Of a DNA stretch of 64,000 bases, positions 26,955 to 35,889 are shown in pieces. A program made the translations under genes and the position numbers. The notes beneath the pieces are model-generated. The model was not told where the DNA came from and ran no database searches. It saw only the letters and a list, made by a program, of their open reading frames with translations. This stretch comes from Nocardia donostiensis (GTDB taxonomy: Bacteria; Actinomycetota; Actinomycetes; Mycobacteriales; Mycobacteriaceae), in assembly GCF_002081715.1 (NCBI RefSeq), contig NZ_MUKP01000004.1, forward strand, positions 1 to 64,000. Reading direction: 5' to 3'. The number at the start of each line of letters is the position of its first letter. Within the stretch, counting starts at the first letter, position 1.

Positions 26955-27318
26955 CGACACCGAAACCGGTGCCGTCCTGCCGGGCGTACCGCGCTCCCGA
27001 ATGGCCGCGCCGATGCGTTCCCGAGTTGCGCGCCGATCACCGATCTCGAGCCGGCGACCGAAATTGGAATCGGCGTGATCTGAAACCGGCAGTCCACGCA
27101 AAGGGTGGCGCAATACGGCCGTCCATCTCCGTACGCCCTGTTCACGCCCAATGGTTACGCGGCACGAGCAACGTGGGGCTATATCGGGCTTCCGGTGCCC
27201 GGACGCTGATGTCCGCGCCTACGCCCGGCGAACAATCTCGGCCGGTGCGGCGACGTCCAAGAGTGACGGACCAGGCGGCGCCGTGCGGATGACCACCCGG
27301 ACCTGGGTGCGCGGCGCA
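26955..27318. other. Intergenic, no gene seen
   Basis: This 364-base stretch lies between a TetR gene and the 3' end of a convergent gene. A short CACCG/CGGTG inverted repeat just after 26955 could aid termination. No coding sequence with family features was found in either strand. Confidence 0.35.
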
Positions 27319-27906
27319 TCAGCGCTCGGGTGCATCCGCGAGTACGACGACCCCGGTGGGCGCATCCAGCAACGGCACCGTGCGTTCGGCGGCGGCGTCG
27401 ACGTGGATGCGGGGGTGGTCGGGCAGATCGGTTTCGTAGTAGGTGCCGGGACCGAAGAGTTGGCCGTAGCGGATCACGACACCGCCGATATCGAGTACGG
27501 CCTGTTCGTGGCCCGCAATGACCTCACCGCGGCCGGGTGGGTTCCAGGCGATGCTCTGGGCAAGGAAACGGGGCACCGCCGCGGCCGCGGCGGCGGCGAT
27601 GAGGTTGGCGGTGCCTTCGGTGCGGATACGGGCGTTGGCGGCGGCCAGCTCCTGGATGCGGGAGGCGTCGTCGGGTAGATCGGTGAGCTGGTGCATCACC
27701 AGATCGGGACGGAAGCCGACTACCGCCGCGGTGAGGGCCGCCGCGTCGTACACATCGCAGACGACCGGCTCGCCGCCTGCCGCGCGGATCGACGCCGCCC
27801 GGCTCGCCGAGCGGGTCGTTCCCGCAACAACGTGCCCGGCCCCGGTCAGCAAGGGCAGCAACCGGATGCCGAGCACGCCGGTCGCACCGGCCAAGAAGAT
27901 ACGCAC
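27319..27906 (-). CDS. NAD(P)-binding epimerase-like protein, short
   Basis: The 195-residue protein begins with the Rossmann motif MRIFLAGATGVLGIRLLP, then VVCDVYDAAALTAAV and FLAQSIAWNPPG, which place it in the atypical SDR / NAD-epimerase group. It is shorter than usual (250-330 residues) and lacks the C-terminal substrate part and a clear Tyr-x3-Lys. It may be a minimal member or a truncated one; the stop codon is clean and no continuation in another frame was recognised. Function unknown. Confidence 0.65.
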   Translation of the reverse strand: MRIFLAGATGVLGIRLLPLLTGAGHVVAGTTRSASRAASIRAAGGEPVVCDVYDAAALTAAVVGFRPDLVMHQLTDLPDDASRIQELAAANARIRTEGTANLIAAAAAAAVPRFLAQSIAWNPPGRGEVIAGHEQAVLDIGGVVIRYGQLFGPGTYYETDLPDHPRIHVDAAAERTVPLLDAPTGVVVLADAPER

Positions 27907-28004
27907 CCGCCCAGATTAGTGCGAGACAGCTGAGCTCGGATGCTGGAACCCGTGCGACCAACCGGCCGCACGGGCGCACAAACGAATGCGGTGCGGGAGC
28001 TGGT

Positions 28005-28298
28005 TCAGGCCCCGACTATCGCGTTCATGATCGTCCCCGCGCTGGTGGCCACCGCTCCCCCGGCCATGGCGCCCGCCACCATCTTCGGTGACTGTAGGGT
28101 GCCACCGCTCCACTTCTCCCAGGCGAACCGGCCGCCACCGTAGGTGATAGCAGTTATCCCGGAGAGCAACGTAGCCCAGGTGAAGTACCTGGACAACTGC
28201 ATGGCTTTATCAGAGAGGGGCGGCGCTTCCGGAGTCGGATTACCCATCTGCGCCACAACTCCGTAACTGTCGTGCAGCGCGGCGAGAATCATGCTCAC
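28005..28298 (-). CDS. Small membrane protein, unknown
   Basis: The 97-residue protein starts at the GTG at 28298, with AAGGAG seven bases upstream, which makes it a credible gene. It has two likely membrane segments, one around TWATLLSGITAITYGG and one at the C-terminus (MVAGAMAGGAVATSAGTIMN). The shape is reminiscent of small phage or conjugation-related membrane proteins, but no such genes surround it. It lies alone between two epimerase-like genes and no family was recognised. Confidence 0.6.
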   Translation of the reverse strand: MSMILAALHDSYGVVAQMGNPTPEAPPLSDKAMQLSRYFTWATLLSGITAITYGGGRFAWEKWSGGTLQSPKMVAGAMAGGAVATSAGTIMNAIVGA

Positions 28299-28526
28299 GT
28301 TCGTGCTCCTTCTGGCGATGGTAGTGATACCTGGGCTGGAGATTCACGAAAGAGCCGGGCGGCACGCGACTGCAGAAGCCGTTGACCGCGTGACGCCTCG
28401 GTGTCCGCGGTGGAGAACACAGACGCGATAGATTGAACCCCAGCAAGATCACGACTGGGCGACGACACACCGCGATTTTTCGTCCGTCGGCGTGGCGGGC
28501 GGCGTGTCGCGGAACCCGGCCCGTGA

Positions 28527-29513
28527 TCAGCCCAGTTGCCTGCGCACGGATTCGGTGATGGCGGGGCCGACGGGACGCCAGGTGAGGCCGAGGTCGGACA
28601 GGGTGCGCGAATCGTCGGTGGGGGTGGCGGCGGTGAGCAGCCACGCCGCCTCGTAGCTGAGGCCTGCGCTCACCGGCAGCAGGCGGGAAACGGCGTCGGT
28701 GGCGCGGCCGAGACCACGGAACAGCGGTGCGGGCACCGGGATACGGCGGAAGGGACGGCCCACTGCCGCTTCCAGGAGGTCGACGATCTCGTCGAAAGCC
28801 AGCAGATGGCCGCCACACAGGTAACGGCGCGGACCCTGCCCCGGGCGCATCACGGCGGCGTGCACGGCGGCCACGTCGCGGACGTCGATCATCTGCATAC
28901 CACCGCGTAGGCGCGGGGCAAACCTGGCGCGCACCATCACATCCCAGCCGTTGGCGGTGATACCGGGCTGTTCGCCCAGGCCGGGACCGACCACGCTGGA
29001 GGGGTAGGTGATGATCACGGGTGCGCCGGTGGCCTGCAGGGCGCGGGCGATGCGGTCGGCGGTGGATTTGGTACGACCGTAGGCACTGCGGCCCGCAGCG
29101 GTGGGGCTGTCGGGGCCGATCACCGGGTCGGGGCAGGGGAACAACGCGCTGTAGCTGGCGACGTGCACGATCGGATCCAGCCCGAGCGCCGCCGCACGAG
29201 CCAGCAGTTGACCGGTGGCGTCCACGTTGACTTCCCACATCAGCTGTTCACGGCGGTCGTCGGTGCCGACAACACCGGCCGCGTGCAGAACCGCGTCGCA
29301 GCCGTCGAGCAGGGATTCGATGGTGTCGTGGTGGCGGATGTCGCCGACGAGCGTGTCGATGACGCGGCCCGAGTCCGAGGCCGCCTTCGACAACGCCTCG
29401 GGTACGGCTTCGTTCGGTTGCACCAGCAACCGGACATCGTGCCCGTCCTCGAGCAGGGCGAGGACGGTGTGGGCGCCCAGGTATCCGGTTCCGCCGGTGA
29501 CCGCGATCCGCAT
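28527..29513 (-). CDS. NAD-dependent epimerase/dehydratase family protein
   Basis: This 328-residue extended SDR starts at the ATG at 29513, with AAAGGA six bases upstream. It shows the cofactor loop TGGTGYLGAH, a second-strand LVGDIRH, VASYSALF as the active-site Ser area and YGRTKSTAD as the Tyr-x3-Lys. Its closest known shapes are dihydroflavonol reductase / hydroxysteroid dehydrogenase-type enzymes, so a steroid, lipid or sugar hydroxyl is the likely target. It is a single-gene unit downstream of the large exporter gene (103-base gap). Confidence 0.85.
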   Translation of the reverse strand: MRIAVTGGTGYLGAHTVLALLEDGHDVRLLVQPNEAVPEALSKAASDSGRVIDTLVGDIRHHDTIESLLDGCDAVLHAAGVVGTDDRREQLMWEVNVDATGQLLARAAALGLDPIVHVASYSALFPCPDPVIGPDSPTAAGRSAYGRTKSTADRIARALQATGAPVIITYPSSVVGPGLGEQPGITANGWDVMVRARFAPRLRGGMQMIDVRDVAAVHAAVMRPGQGPRRYLCGGHLLAFDEIVDLLEAAVGRPFRRIPVPAPLFRGLGRATDAVSRLLPVSAGLSYEAAWLLTAATPTDDSRTLSDLGLTWRPVGPAITESVRRQLG

Positions 29514-29615
29514 GGTGTTCCTTTCCGCAGGTGTCTGCAGGGAGCCGCCGACCCCTCGATCGACGACGAGCGAGCGGCCGTGCCCGCCGGACGGAGAGCA
29601 CGGCCGCTCAGCTGT

Positions 29616-32183
29616 TCACTGTCCTGCTCGGTCTTCCAGGTCGTATCCGAGCCGTACGTTGTGGGCGACCTCGCCGCCTGCGATGGTGATCCGGCTGCTC
29701 ACCGGCGGATAACCGCGGGCGACAACGGTGTAGTCACCTGCGGCCAGGTCGGTGACCACATAGCGGCCGTTCTCGTCGGTGAGCGCGGAGGCGGTCAGCT
29801 GGCCGGTGGCGTCGAGCACGCTGATCTGTACGTCCGCCACGGCGCGATCGCCGTCGGCGAATGCCGCACCGATCAGGACAGCGTTGGGCTCCAACTCGAT
29901 ATCGTGGTGCAGCAGGCCGCTGTCCGGCACGGTGAGCGTGGTCGCGACCGGACGCATACGGTCCGCGACCGCGACAAGGGTGTAGGTGCCTGCAACCACG
30001 CCGTGGCAGGTGTAGGACCCGTCTTCGGAGGAAAGGGCCGAACCGATGACTTCACCGCGCTGATCGGTCACCGTGACCGTCGCACCGGCGAGCGCGGCCC
30101 CGCGCGCCGAACGGACCACTCCGGTCACTTCGCCCGATCCCAGCAGGGTGATGTCCACTCGCTGCGCCCGCTGCCCAACGGAAACGTTCACCGCGGCGGG
30201 TTGATGCCCGCCCGCCGACGCGATCAGCACATACGAGCCTGCCGCGGGCACGCCGATCCGGTAGTCGCCGCCTGCGCTGCCGTGACCGCGCCCGACCTGC
30301 CTGCCACGCTGATCGATCAGCGTGAGCACGGTATGGGGGACAGCCCGGCCGTCCTCGCGATGCACCCGGCCACCGATCGAGGGGCCGCCGTCGGAACCGT
30401 CGAGCCCTGGCGAATCCACGGCCATTACCACCCTTTCCGGGGCGCTCAGCTGCGCCCCGCGCTCGGCACCCGAGGGCCGCGCGCCTGCAGCGGCCAGCAC
30501 CGGTTCCGGCTCGGAAAACACCTCAGCGGCCCCTTCCCACACCTGTGACTTTTCCCAATCGGACTCCGCGGCTTTCGCTGTCTCGGCGTCCGGCTCGTGC
30601 ACCGCCATCGGATCGTCACGCAACGGAATCTCCTTCATGAACAGCAGCACCACACACGCCAGCAGCACCACCGCGGCGGCTGAGTAGAACACCCCCTGCA
30701 TGGACTCGGTGAACCCGGTCAGCACCGGAACCCGGATCGCATCGGGCAGGGCCGCGATACCACTGGTGTTGCTTTGGGTTTCGTTGAGCCGGGCGGCGTC
30801 GAATCCGGGCGGCAACTGCCCGCCGAACGCGTCGACGATCTTGTTGGGCAGCAGGTTGAACAGAATGGTCAGGAAGATCGCGACACCGAGGGTGCCACCC
30901 ATCTGCCGGAAGAACGTCGCCGACGCGGTGGAAACGCCCATATCCGAACGTGGTCCGGCGTTCTGCGCGGCAATGATCAAGGTCTGCATACAGCCGCCGA
31001 GCCCGAGTCCGATGACCGCACCGTAGGCCAGCGGCTGCCACAGCGGGCTGTCGTAGTGCACCTGCGCGTACAGCACCGCGCCCACCGCGACGACGAAGGC
31101 GCCGACCACCGGCAAGATCTTGTAACGGCCGGTCTTCTTGGTGATCTGCCCGGCGATCCCCGAACCGATCATGATGCCGAGCACCAGCGGCAGCATGAGC
31201 AGACCCGCCTCGGTCGGCGAGTAGCCGCGCACCACCTGGAAGTACTGGGGCACCATGGTGATCGCACCGAACATGCCGACGCCGATGAGGAAACCGCCGA
31301 GGATGACGATGCTGAACGTGGAACTGCGGAACAACCGCAGCGGGATCAGCGCGGCATCTTTCATCAGCAACTCCACCAGCACGAACAGCACCAGCCCGCC
31401 CGCGCCGATCCCGTAGCAGATCAGGGATACCTGCGAACCCCAGCCCCATTCGCGGCCGCGTTCGGCAACGATCAACAGCGGGACCACGCAGACGGTGAGC
31501 ATGATTGCGCCGAGCCAGTCGATGCGATGTTTCTGCCGCCGATGCGGGACATTGAGCACCTTGGCGACCACCACCATCGCGATCACCCCCACCGGGACGT
31601 TGACCAGGAACACCCAGCGCCATCCGTCCAGGCCCGCCAGCGATTCATGGTCGGAGAAGAATCCGCCGAGCACCGGGCCGAGTACCGTGGCTGCCCCGAA
31701 GACCATCATGAAATAGCCCTGGTAGCGCACACGTTCGCGGGCGGGAACCAGATCGCCGACGATGGTCATCGCCAGCGACATCAGACCGCCCGCACCCAGG
31801 CCCTGGAAGGCGCGGAATGCGGCCAGCTGATACATCGTCGTGGCGAAGGTGCAGGCTATCGAGCCGATGATGAACAGCCCGATCGCAACCAGATAGAACG
31901 GTTTACGCCCGTAGATATCGGCGAGTTTGCCGTAGAGCGGGGTGGTGATGGTCGCGGTGATCAGATAGGCGGTAGTCGCCCACGCTTGTTCGTCGAAACC
32001 GTGGAGGTCGTTGGCGATACGCACGATGGCGACGCTGACGATGTTCTGGTCCAGCGCCGCCAGGAACATACCCAGTAGCAGGCCGGACAGGATGGTCAGT
32101 ACCTGCCGGTATGACAGGGCCGGGTGCGCCTGGTCGTCCGGTTCCGGTGCGGCCGGGATCCGAGTTGAGGTTGCGGTGGTCAT
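29616..32183 (-). CDS. DHA2 MFS exporter with C-terminal beta-sandwich repeats
   Basis: An 855-residue protein. Residues about 25-560 form a 14-helix drug:H+ antiporter of the EmrB/QacA type (LDQNIVSVAIVRIANDL, LADIYGRKPFY, RAFQGLGAGGLMSLAM). From about residue 600 there are three or four tandem domains of about 80 residues like carboxypeptidase regulatory / Cna-B-type folds, with recurring phrases such as EDGSYTCHGVVAGTYTLVAV and ENGRYVVTDLAAGDYTVVA. Such a tail on an MFS exporter is unusual outside actinobacteria. It follows a MarR gene by 11 bases, so expression is probably induced by its own substrate. Confidence 0.9.
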   Translation of the reverse strand: MTTATSTRIPAAPEPDDQAHPALSYRQVLTILSGLLLGMFLAALDQNIVSVAIVRIANDLHGFDEQAWATTAYLITATITTPLYGKLADIYGRKPFYLVAIGLFIIGSIACTFATTMYQLAAFRAFQGLGAGGLMSLAMTIVGDLVPARERVRYQGYFMMVFGAATVLGPVLGGFFSDHESLAGLDGWRWVFLVNVPVGVIAMVVVAKVLNVPHRRQKHRIDWLGAIMLTVCVVPLLIVAERGREWGWGSQVSLICYGIGAGGLVLFVLVELLMKDAALIPLRLFRSSTFSIVILGGFLIGVGMFGAITMVPQYFQVVRGYSPTEAGLLMLPLVLGIMIGSGIAGQITKKTGRYKILPVVGAFVVAVGAVLYAQVHYDSPLWQPLAYGAVIGLGLGGCMQTLIIAAQNAGPRSDMGVSTASATFFRQMGGTLGVAIFLTILFNLLPNKIVDAFGGQLPPGFDAARLNETQSNTSGIAALPDAIRVPVLTGFTESMQGVFYSAAAVVLLACVVLLFMKEIPLRDDPMAVHEPDAETAKAAESDWEKSQVWEGAAEVFSEPEPVLAAAGARPSGAERGAQLSAPERVVMAVDSPGLDGSDGGPSIGGRVHREDGRAVPHTVLTLIDQRGRQVGRGHGSAGGDYRIGVPAAGSYVLIASAGGHQPAAVNVSVGQRAQRVDITLLGSGEVTGVVRSARGAALAGATVTVTDQRGEVIGSALSSEDGSYTCHGVVAGTYTLVAVADRMRPVATTLTVPDSGLLHHDIELEPNAVLIGAAFADGDRAVADVQISVLDATGQLTASALTDENGRYVVTDLAAGDYTVVARGYPPVSSRITIAGGEVAHNVRLGYDLEDRAGQ

Positions 32184-32194
32184 TGTTGTGAGCC

Positions 32195-32680
32195 CTATTT
32201 CTGATCGGCTGGGTGTCGTGGAGTTTTCTCTATCCCGGTATTGAGCCGGTCGATCAGTGCGACCAGGGTGCCGCGATCCTGTGCGGGCCAGTCGGCCAGG
32301 ATCTCGGCCAGCCAGTGGGCGCGCGCCTCACGGCTACGCTCGAGCACCCGCTCTCCCTCCGCGGTTGCCGCGAGCACACATGCGCGCCCGTCGATCGGAT
32401 CGGCCCGGCGTTCGACCAGACCGTGTCGCACCAGCGATGCACTCTGCCTGCTGATGGTGGACAATTCGGCGTGCAGTAGTTCGGCGAGTTTCCCTGTACG
32501 CTGCGGCCCTTCGTGAACGAGGCAGTACAGCACCGCTAACGCGGGTCGTTCGAGTCCGTCGGGTTCTGGCAGCTGTGCTTTCGCCCGGTTGATCGCGCGC
32601 ACGAACCGGCTGAGTTGGACGCCGAGACGATCGGCGACGTCGAAATCGGCCGCGCTGATCTCGCCGCGGGCAGCGCACAT
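32195..32680 (-). CDS. MarR family transcriptional regulator
   Basis: The 161-residue protein has the MarR winged-helix core: RPALAVLYCLVHEGPQRTGK, then LLHAELSTISRQSASLVRHG, with the wing at RADPIDGRACVLAATAEG. It starts at the ATG at 32680. It is co-transcribed with the downstream exporter and lies next to an AGTTGC/GCAACT palindrome, so it most likely represses this two-gene operon until a drug-like ligand binds. Confidence 0.92.
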   Translation of the reverse strand: MCAARGEISAADFDVADRLGVQLSRFVRAINRAKAQLPEPDGLERPALAVLYCLVHEGPQRTGKLAELLHAELSTISRQSASLVRHGLVERRADPIDGRACVLAATAEGERVLERSREARAHWLAEILADWPAQDRGTLVALIDRLNTGIEKTPRHPADQK

Positions 32681-32714
32681 CGGAACTCACCTTTTTCACC
32701 AGCAAACATGATTG

Positions 32715-32743
32715 GCAACGACAACTAGTTGCTTTGGGCAACT
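32715..32743 (-). promoter_or_regulatory. MarR operator
   Basis: AGTTGC-tttgg-GCAACT at 32727-32743 is a perfect inverted repeat, and a further GCAAC at 32715-32719 pairs with the same GTTGC. It lies 35-63 bases upstream of the MarR start, the expected position for autorepression. Confidence 0.65.
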
Positions 32744-32895
32744 ATACGTATCGGGTGTAATTCGTGGATCACCAGGGCCCCGGAGAACATCTGGCAACCA
32801 ACACCATTGGCGGGCGGTATCGGCAAAAGCATTGTTTCCCACGGGTCGTGCCGCAAGAATGATCCCGAGGCCGAGATCCGGCTTCTTGGGGACCC

Positions 32896-32914
32896 GCCGG
32901 CGCCCAGCGCCGGC
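32896..32914 (+). other. 5'-leader hairpin before secreted protein gene
   Basis: GCCGGCGC and GCGCCGGC form an 8-bp stem with a CCA loop 20 bases upstream of the ATG at 32935. It may stabilise the message or affect its translation; no conserved riboswitch was recognised. Confidence 0.35.
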
Positions 32915-32934
32915 AGAACAAGTGGGGAAACATC

Positions 32935-33486
32935 ATGAGAGCCAAGCAATTCGCCGCCGCTGCCATGCTCGCGATCGGCGCACTCGGCGTCAGTACCGGC
33001 ACCGCGCACGCGGGCCCGGCCGCCCCCGAGGTGAGTGTGCGCGCCGCCGAACAGGGGATCGGATACGTCGCAGCGCCCACCTCCGACGGCACCGGTGTCG
33101 TCGCCACACTCGACGCGGGCAGCTTCCGGCTCACCCAGGACGCCACCGCCGTCGTCCTGTCCGACAACACCGGCCGCACCGTCGCCACCCTTCCGCTGGC
33201 TGTCCAGGCCTTCGGTCAGACCTCGGCGCTCGCACCCGCGATCTCCGATTCCGGCCGCACCCTGACCCTGACCCCCGTGAACGCTCCGCGCAGCAGCGAG
33301 CACATCGCGGAACTGGTCGACGAAAGCGAGACCCTGGCCCGCAAACAGCACAACGCGGGTATCGGCGCACTCATCGGCGCCGGTATCGGTGCGGTGCTCG
33401 GCTTCTTCCTCGGCGGTGTCGGCGCCCTGCTGACCATCCCGATCGGGGCGGGTATCGGCGCGCTCATCGGCTACGCCACTCCTTGA
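32935..33486 (+). CDS. Secreted glycine-zipper protein
   Basis: The 183-residue protein has a signal peptide (cleavage after AHA, residue 26), a beta-rich middle and a C-terminal glycine zipper (residues about 142-180: GIGALIGAGIGAVLGFFLGG, then GAGIGALIGYATP) able to insert into or pack on a membrane. The general build is common among nocardial exported proteins of unknown function (a DUF8020-like family, from memory). It would reside in the cell envelope. A good terminator follows. No partner is evident, and it faces the MFS gene 33594-34790. Confidence 0.72.
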   Translation: MRAKQFAAAAMLAIGALGVSTGTAHAGPAAPEVSVRAAEQGIGYVAAPTSDGTGVVATLDAGSFRLTQDATAVVLSDNTGRTVATLPLAVQAFGQTSALAPAISDSGRTLTLTPVNAPRSSEHIAELVDESETLARKQHNAGIGALIGAGIGAVLGFFLGGVGALLTIPIGAGIGALIGYATP

Positions 33487-33492
33487 CCTCCT

Positions 33493-33512
33493 CCTCACCG
33501 GGAACGGTGAGG
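33493..33512 (+). terminator. Terminator after glycine-zipper gene
   Basis: CCTCACCG and CGGTGAGG make a perfect 8-bp stem with a GGAA tetraloop, starting seven bases after the stop codon. Confidence 0.7.
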
Positions 33513-33593
33513 ATTCCTACGCAACCGCACCGGTGATGGGGTCTGTTCGGTGGGTTCCTGCTTCACCGGCGTCTGCCAACACGGGTGCTGGTC

Positions 33594-34790
33594 TTACGTC
33601 GCCTCCACAGCCGGTGCGGCGTCCATCGCGGTTTCAGCTGCCCGCGAGGCGGCAGGATCGCGCAGGGTGCGGAACAGCAGCCAGCTGAGCACGGGCATCA
33701 CGACCAGCGGGATCAACGCGACCTGCAGGGATGTCGCATCGGCGAGGCGGCCCAGCACGGGACTGGCCAGTCCACCGATGGAGACTGTGAGCCCGAGGGT
33801 GACGCCACTGGCGGTGCCGACTCGTGAGGGCAGGTAGTCCTGTCCGAGGGTCACCTGCAGCGAGAACGGCACATACAGCCCGACCGAGGTCAACGCCACG
33901 AACAGGTAAACACCCGGGCCCGGTACCCACACCACTCCGGCAATCACAATTGCGGTGAGCACATACGACCACCGCGACACTGTCACCCGGTCCCAGCGCG
34001 CGGCCAGATACCCGCCCAGCACCGAGCCGACCACACCGCCGAGGTAGAGCACGAACAACGCCGCCGTGCCCGCGGCCGAGCTCCCACCCATACGCCCGCT
34101 GATGTGGAGGGCGATGAAGGTACTCGAGCCGACGAACGCGATCGAGCGAAACACCACCGCCAGTGACATCCGCACGAATGATGCGACATCGTCGTCCCCG
34201 GCCGGCGTGAACTCGGCGACCCCGGCGGCCTGGCGCTGCTGCAGGGCACGCAGCACCGGCACGGTTATCGCTGCTCCCGCCAGGGCCGGTAGCAGCAGCA
34301 GCGGTGTCCAGTGCAAGCCACCGACCGCGACCGTGGCAGCAACCAGCAGCGGCGCCAGCGCGAATCCGATATTGCCGCCGGTGGAGAAGTACGCCATCGA
34401 GGTGTGGCTGCCGCGGCTCGCAGCTCGCGCGATCCGGGCGGCCTCGGGATGATAGGCCGCTACCCCGATCCCCGAGATAGCGGCGAACACCAGGGTGAGC
34501 GCATAGGAGCCGGACAGGCCGGTGACCGCGATTCCCGCACCGCCGATCACGGTGCTCACCGGCAACAGCCACGGCATCGACCACCTGTCGGTCAACGCAC
34601 CGAACAACGGCTGTACCACCGATGACAGCAGTGACGCCGCCAGCACGATCCCCGACACCGCGGCGTAGGTGTAGGCGCGTTCGGCAACGAAGAACGGCAC
34701 GAGCGCGGCGACCGCGCCCTGGTACACATCGACGCAGGCATGGCCGCTGGACAGCAAAAAGACAGAGGTGTTTCGTCGCACGGACTCCAT
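33594..34790 (-). CDS. MFS transporter, Fsr-like
   Basis: The protein of about 398 residues (start at the ATG at 34790; the frame is open to 34856) has twelve membrane helices. LSSGHACVDVYQGAVAALVP near the N-terminus resembles the opening of the fosmidomycin-resistance (Fsr) branch of the major facilitator superfamily. GALTDRWSMP is the loop 2-3 motif. It should be a proton-driven exporter of a small molecule. It diverges from an AraC-type regulator 48 bases away, the classical layout of an inducible efflux gene. Confidence 0.83.
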   Translation of the reverse strand: MESVRRNTSVFLLSSGHACVDVYQGAVAALVPFFVAERAYTYAAVSGIVLAASLLSSVVQPLFGALTDRWSMPWLLPVSTVIGGAGIAVTGLSGSYALTLVFAAISGIGVAAYHPEAARIARAASRGSHTSMAYFSTGGNIGFALAPLLVAATVAVGGLHWTPLLLLPALAGAAITVPVLRALQQRQAAGVAEFTPAGDDDVASFVRMSLAVVFRSIAFVGSSTFIALHISGRMGGSSAAGTAALFVLYLGGVVGSVLGGYLAARWDRVTVSRWSYVLTAIVIAGVVWVPGPGVYLFVALTSVGLYVPFSLQVTLGQDYLPSRVGTASGVTLGLTVSIGGLASPVLGRLADATSLQVALIPLVVMPVLSWLLFRTLRDPAASRAAETAMDAAPAVEAT

Positions 34791-34838
34791 GCTCACCAGC
34801 CAGCAGCTGTCGCACTTCCGATAAACTGACAGTCCGTA

Positions 34839-35576
34839 ATGGAAATCCGCCATCAACCCGCCGCGCCGACCCGCGCCCAGCTACTCGCCCCCGGCGAAGA
34901 GATCGACGCGCACCGCCACGACGACCATCAGATCATCTACGCCGGCCGCGGGGTGCTCTCGATCACCACCGGTTCCGGAACCTGGGTCGCCCCCGGCACC
35001 CACGCCATCTGGATTCCCGCCGGAACCGCGCACGCCCACCGCGCCTACGGCGAACTCGAACTGCACCTGCTCGGCCTGCCCGCTACCGACAACCCCCTCG
35101 GCCTGACCTCGCCCACCGTGCTGATCGTCGGTCCCTTGCTGCGGGAACTGCTCATCGCCTACACCCGCGACACCGGCGACACCCCCGAACGGGCCAGACT
35201 GCGCGCGGTTCTGCTCGACCAGCTGCGCGCCTCACCACAACAACCCCTGCACCTGCCCACCTCCACCACACCGCTACTACGCACCGTGTGCGGCATGCTG
35301 CTCGACAACCCCGGCGACACCCGCACCCTGACCGAACTCGGCCGCGACGTCGGCGCCAGCGCCCGCACCCTGTCCCGACTGTTCCGCAACGACCTCGGAC
35401 TGACCTTCCCACAATGGCGCACCCAACTACGCCTGCACCATGCCCTGATACTGCTCGCCGACCGAACCCCGGTCACCACCGTCGCTCACCGCTGCGGTTG
35501 GGCCTCGGCCAGCGCCTTCATCGATACCTTCCGCACCACATTCGGCCACACACCCGGTACCCACCTCCACTTCTGA
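34839..35576 (+). CDS. AraC family transcriptional regulator
   Basis: The 245-residue protein has a cupin-type sensor domain (DAHRHDDHQIIYAGRGVL, then IPAGTAHAHRAYG), with His residues that may bind a metal or ligand, and two C-terminal helix-turn-helices (LTELGRDVGASARTLSRLFR and VAHRCGWASASAFIDTFR). It diverges from the Fsr-like exporter and probably controls it, as NimR does for its exporter in E. coli. It starts at the ATG at 34839, with no clear ribosome site. Confidence 0.9.
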   Translation: MEIRHQPAAPTRAQLLAPGEEIDAHRHDDHQIIYAGRGVLSITTGSGTWVAPGTHAIWIPAGTAHAHRAYGELELHLLGLPATDNPLGLTSPTVLIVGPLLRELLIAYTRDTGDTPERARLRAVLLDQLRASPQQPLHLPTSTTPLLRTVCGMLLDNPGDTRTLTELGRDVGASARTLSRLFRNDLGLTFPQWRTQLRLHHALILLADRTPVTTVAHRCGWASASAFIDTFRTTFGHTPGTHLHF

Positions 35577-35889
35577 GCTACCGCCCCCATAAGCCCAGCT
35601 GTTTGCACAAAGTCGCTCATGGCCAGGATCCAGCGCTCAGTCGCTGGGGCTTCGTCACGCACGGTGCGTTCCCAGACGTGGCTCTGGCGGCGTCCGGCCG
35701 GGCGCGAGCATCGGCCCATATTCGACCACGCAGCCTCAGTCCTATGGACCGGTATCACTGACAGTTTCGTGCAGCCTCTCAGCTGGTTCCGATCGGCTTG
35801 TCGCCGGGCGTTCATTGCGCGTGTGTAGGCGTCGGGCCTGGCTCACACGGATCAGGTATGACCGCCGCACACCCGGGTAGACGCAGGAT
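35577..35889. other. Intergenic, no gene seen
   Basis: This 313-base stretch contains an open frame on each strand, but neither has recognisable domains, a good start or third-position GC bias that I could judge convincing. The bases before 35890 (CGCAGGAT) provide a weak ribosome site for the next gene. Confidence 0.35.

Noticed and set aside
27151..27678. Open frame on the plus strand antisense to the short epimerase gene
   Set aside because: It is a low-complexity Gly/Val/Asp-rich shadow of the real gene.
35486..35815. Open frame on the minus strand after the AraC gene, considered as a transposase fragment
   Set aside because: No transposase motif could be read, it overlaps the AraC gene, and it has no good start.
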